Source of the DNA: Fervidobacterium sp.
GTDB taxonomy: Bacteria; Thermotogota; Thermotogae; Thermotogales; Fervidobacteriaceae
Length of the DNA stretch: 5,783 nucleotides
Reading direction: 5' to 3'
Assembly: GCA_003526765.1 (NCBI GenBank)
Contig: DPXZ01000131.1
Span: 1-5,783, forward strand
The notes beneath the pieces are model-generated. The model saw nothing but the letters and a program-made list of their open reading frames with translations, did not search any database and had not been told where the DNA came from. Of this stretch, positions 3,070-5,783 are shown in pieces. The translations under genes and the position numbers were made by a program. Numbering within the stretch: the stretch's first letter is position 1; each line of letters starts with the position of its first letter.

Positions 3070-5760
3070 GTGGATAATATAACCTGGCTTTTGATAGGTG
3101 TTTTGTTAGTTGCAGCGATAGGCCTGGGTGCGTTTTTTTTAATGCAGCCACAGGATAAGTGGATAGAAGCAGATGGCGTGAAGGTTTGGAAGATTCCATC
3201 GGATGCAGAGATTATGGGAGTCAATACTGCAAAAGCTGGAGCTGTCAAGAACCTTGCACAGTCTAACAAGTTAATTGCTTTTGTGGGAGAGGCACAGGGG
3301 GCAGGCACAATTCAAGATCAAGAAGTAGCAAAACTAAGAGCCTATTCACAGATAGCAGAGCTTTTGAACGCAAATGTCAGCACGTTCGCTCAATTAGTTG
3401 AAGGTCAATTGCAGAATGTCCAGGTTTCAGGAAACAAGAGTGATATCGTAAGCGCTTCGACAAATGCTTACAAACGTGTCACAGAACTTTTTGCAGCGGG
3501 CAGAGTTTCAGGCGCTTATGTGTATGCTACGTGGCGTGTAAAGGAAGGCAATTTGGTGCACACGTACGTTTTGTTGGTTTACGACCCAGAGGATGTGAAA
3601 AAATTCATTGAGATGCAGCCAGATATCCAACAAGCCGTTAATCAACTTGGGAACCTTGGCGTCGACTTCTTTACCTCACTCAACAGTGTCATAGATCAAG
3701 CGATGTTGGGAACTCCGTTAGCACCTGCAGCTCAAACGCCACAACAAACAGCACAGCCGACTCAACCAACCCAACCAACTCAACCTACACAGCCAATCCA
3801 ACCAACTCCTTCGTTACCTTCTAACGTTAGTTACATGAAAGGTATCGGAGAGGCATATGGTAATACTGAACTTGAGGCAGAGGAAGTTGCAAAGAAAAAT
3901 GCTCTTACAAATCTTTCAGAACAACTCTACGTTGATGTGCAAACAACTTCAAAGCTGAACGAACAACTTCTCCAGACAATTTCAAATAACACTGTGAGAG
4001 AAACTCTCAACAGAGAGTATCAAAAGACGATAGAAACAAAATCTCAATTTGAGTTTATCGATGTTAGATACAATGTTGTCGACAAGAAGAAGGATTCAAG
4101 CGGTAAGTATTATGCAAAGGTAGAAGCCTTGGTGGAAGAAGAGAATACGAAGAAAACTTTTGAAACATACATATCTTTGAAATTGGCAGGTACACTTTTG
4201 GATTCTGGCATGGTATTCACAGCCAAGGGGCTTTTAGATAAGTATGAACCGCTCTTTTCAAAATACAAGTTTCCACCAACTATATCACAGGAAATTGCAT
4301 TGATTGTCGGAAAGATAAGGAGTAAATATGCAGAGATCGATGGAATGGTGAATAATATTAAAGCCAAAGAGATCAAAGATTTCAACGATGTAGTTCAAAT
4401 CGTAGAATTACTCAATGCATTGGATGCTGCTGCTTTGGATGTTCCAGACGGTTTAGTCGATAGAGAAAGGCTTAGACCATATTTGAAGGATGTGAGGATT
4501 GAGCTCTCTGGACCAACAGAAGTACTCATTGGTGAACAGGTTTCTGTGGAAATAAAATCCAGCGCAAATGCTATAACATCCGTGAGGATTATAAACGACA
4601 ACATCGATGGTCCAAATATCGTTACTCTAAAAGATGGCAAAGCTGTCTTCTCAGGGATTGTGAAGGCAATCGATTCAAAGATTACCGTTTCGATAGGTGG
4701 ATTAGTCAATACAGTTTGGGCACCGGGAAAAGTGCTCGTTAATCCAGATGTCGTGAGAGTGATTTCAAGAGATGGTGATAAGCTGAGAATACTCGCAGGC
4801 GGAAGCGCAAAACCTGGTTTAGATACGAAAGCTACAAGAGACAATGCAATCAAAGATGCGTTGACAAAAATCGTCAGAAAATCTGCTGCAGAAGTTTTAT
4901 TGGGACAAGACAAGGATTTACTTGACGTTCCAATAGACGAATACATAGTGAACAAAGTCAGTGCAGGTATCGATTATGAAATTACCGCGACTGGAGAATA
5001 TCAAGGTATATACTTTGCGGTGGTCAGCGCAACAGTTATGAAAGAAAGGTTCCAAAATGATATACGAGATGCGCTCAAAAGTGCACCAAGTGGATTTGCG
5101 ATGCTGATAGTTGATGGTGATAGTTCAGGCTATATTGAACCCGCTATGATTTCGAGTATCGTTGATGCAGGGATAAAACTCGTTTCAAAAGATTTCTCCA
5201 AGAAAATACTCGAAGAACAACAGAGATTGGGTTACAATTTAACAACTTTGGGAAAACTTGCCGTCCTATCCAGTGCAAGATATGTGCTGTATACAAAGGT
5301 GACTTCAACTTCAACGTACGTTTCTGACTACGGTGTCTACTCAGTGAGAACAGCAGTTAGTACACAGATAATCGATTCCATAACGGGTAATATATTAACT
5401 GCACCACAATTTGAAGAAGTTAACACAGGTGCTACCGCACAAGCAGCAGTCTCAAAGATTGTCAATGGGCAGAATTTCAAGAACTACGTCCAGCAGATCA
5501 TAAACTCGCTGAACTTTGAAAATGTTCAAACGAAAAAGGTCTTTAGGTATACTTTTGTGCTCGAAAGAGCGGTGTATGGTTCGATGCTAATGGATTACTT
5601 GAATGCAAAGTATGAGGGGATTAAAATTATAGAAAAGGCAGATACAAAACTCGTTATAGAGACTAATGTGGACATGAACACACTTGAAACGTTCTTCAAG
5701 ACGATAGATGCGCTCAAGATAAAGAAGATATCTGATTACAATTATCAAGTGACGAAGTGA
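3070..5760 (+). CDS. Large multi-domain envelope protein: LPP20-like repeats with CsgG/FlgT-like domain (896 aa)
   Basis: Function unknown. GTG start behind GGAGGTGA (3056-3063). Order of parts: membrane anchor 5-25; LPP20-like module 68-172, near-identical to that of the 220-aa protein; helices 175-213; Pro/Thr/Gln linker 222-250; second LPP20/FlgT-N-like module 254-370 (MKGIGEAYGN then an Ala-rich helix); helical region 372-455; probable Ig-like beta domain 474-552; third LPP20/FlgT-N-like module 560-662; a CsgG/FlgT-middle-like alpha/beta domain 675-815, with IIDSITGNIL (767-776) resembling that family's conserved strand-turn; and a small C-terminal domain 820-896. There is no cysteine in 896 residues and no lipobox, which suits an extracytoplasmic protein held by its N-terminal segment. 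Related domains occur in outer-membrane and flagellar assembly lipoproteins, so a scaffold or assembly role is possible. Domain names are by pattern only. Confidence 0.9.
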   Translation: MDNITWLLIGVLLVAAIGLGAFFLMQPQDKWIEADGVKVWKIPSDAEIMGVNTAKAGAVKNLAQSNKLIAFVGEAQGAGTIQDQEVAKLRAYSQIAELLNANVSTFAQLVEGQLQNVQVSGNKSDIVSASTNAYKRVTELFAAGRVSGAYVYATWRVKEGNLVHTYVLLVYDPEDVKKFIEMQPDIQQAVNQLGNLGVDFFTSLNSVIDQAMLGTPLAPAAQTPQQTAQPTQPTQPTQPTQPIQPTPSLPSNVSYMKGIGEAYGNTELEAEEVAKKNALTNLSEQLYVDVQTTSKLNEQLLQTISNNTVRETLNREYQKTIETKSQFEFIDVRYNVVDKKKDSSGKYYAKVEALVEEENTKKTFETYISLKLAGTLLDSGMVFTAKGLLDKYEPLFSKYKFPPTISQEIALIVGKIRSKYAEIDGMVNNIKAKEIKDFNDVVQIVELLNALDAAALDVPDGLVDRERLRPYLKDVRIELSGPTEVLIGEQVSVEIKSSANAITSVRIINDNIDGPNIVTLKDGKAVFSGIVKAIDSKITVSIGGLVNTVWAPGKVLVNPDVVRVISRDGDKLRILAGGSAKPGLDTKATRDNAIKDALTKIVRKSAAEVLLGQDKDLLDVPIDEYIVNKVSAGIDYEITATGEYQGIYFAVVSATVMKERFQNDIRDALKSAPSGFAMLIVDGDSSGYIEPAMISSIVDAGIKLVSKDFSKKILEEQQRLGYNLTTLGKLAVLSSARYVLYTKVTSTSTYVSDYGVYSVRTAVSTQIIDSITGNILTAPQFEEVNTGATAQAAVSKIVNGQNFKNYVQQIINSLNFENVQTKKVFRYTFVLERAVYGSMLMDYLNAKYEGIKIIEKADTKLVIETNVDMNTLETFFKTIDALKIKKISDYNYQVTK
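3751..3804 (+). repeat. Tandem 9-base units coding a (T/A/I)QP linker
   Basis: Six consecutive xQP triplets (residues 228-245: one AQP, four TQP, one IQP) are coded by imperfect 9-base units such as ACTCAACCA and ACCCAACCA. The variation is mostly synonymous. The stretch forms an extended flexible linker between the shared N-terminal module and the rest of the protein, marking the likely junction of the domain fusion. Confidence 0.85.
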
Positions 5761-5764
5761 TAAC

Positions 5765-5783
5765 ATGATTATTCCAAATTATT
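5765..5783 (+). CDS. Possible start of the next gene (cut by right edge)
   Basis: ATG at 5765 opens a frame (MIIPNY visible) four bases after the stop of the 896-aa gene, with no terminator between. Such tight spacing suits an operon partner. The only ribosome-site candidate, GAAGTGAT overlapping the stop codon, is weak and too little sequence is visible to identify a product. Confidence 0.33.

Noticed and set aside
3070..3144. Lipoprotein signal on the LPP20-like proteins
   Set aside because: No cysteine exists anywhere in either protein, so lipid attachment at a lipobox is impossible.
2691..3308. 205-codon minus-strand frame across the two paralogues
   Set aside because: It runs antisense through both conserved modules and the intergenic terminator. 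It owes its length to the codon bias of the real genes and has no plausible start signals.
4395..4955. 186-codon minus-strand frame inside the 896-aa gene
   Set aside because: Antisense shadow rich in Ser/Thr/Leu, with no ribosome site or recognisable domain.

Overview
The window looks like a chromosomal piece of an anaerobic thermophile of the Thermotogota (Fervidobacterium/Thermosipho-like). This is an inference from modest GC, GTG starts behind strong GGAGGTGA-type ribosome sites, a compact pyrC-pyrK pair, and cysteine-free membrane-anchored proteins with LPP20-like domains. No rRNA or other marker gene fixes the taxonomy.

Left half, minus strand (about 1973 down to 1): a pyrimidine biosynthesis operon. 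A near-consensus promoter (1945-1973) starts a short leader transcript. The leader carries an ideal ribosome site, a 77-codon leader ORF (1918-1685), a PyrR-binding-type RNA hairpin whose base begins inside the leader start codon (1888-1916), and an intrinsic terminator (1690-1726) lying inside the 3' end of the leader ORF. Then come pyrC (dihydroorotase) and, overlapping it by 23 bases, pyrK (electron-transfer subunit of dihydroorotate dehydrogenase), which runs off the left edge. The layout suggests that UMP/PyrR controls leader translation and thereby termination ahead of pyrC.

Middle (about 1979-2340): a divergent intergenic region. A near-consensus plus-strand promoter (2065-2094) is followed by a G-rich start, a perfect 10-bp hairpin (2155-2179) with a weak T-rich tail, a 12-base tandem duplication, and a hairpin next to the ribosome site of the next gene. 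A small RNA or an attenuated leader is possible.

Right half, plus strand: two tandem paralogues. The first (2341-3003, 220 aa) is one N-terminal membrane segment plus one LPP20-like domain. The second (3070-5760, 896 aa) repeats that module, then adds a TQP-rich linker, two further LPP20/FlgT-N-like modules, a probable Ig-like beta domain, a CsgG/FlgT-middle-like domain and a small C-terminal domain. A strong intrinsic terminator lies between them, directly ahead of the second gene's ribosome site, so the second gene probably depends on read-through. The two proteins probably act together in the cell envelope, but their function is unknown. A possible further gene begins at 5765 and is cut by the right edge.
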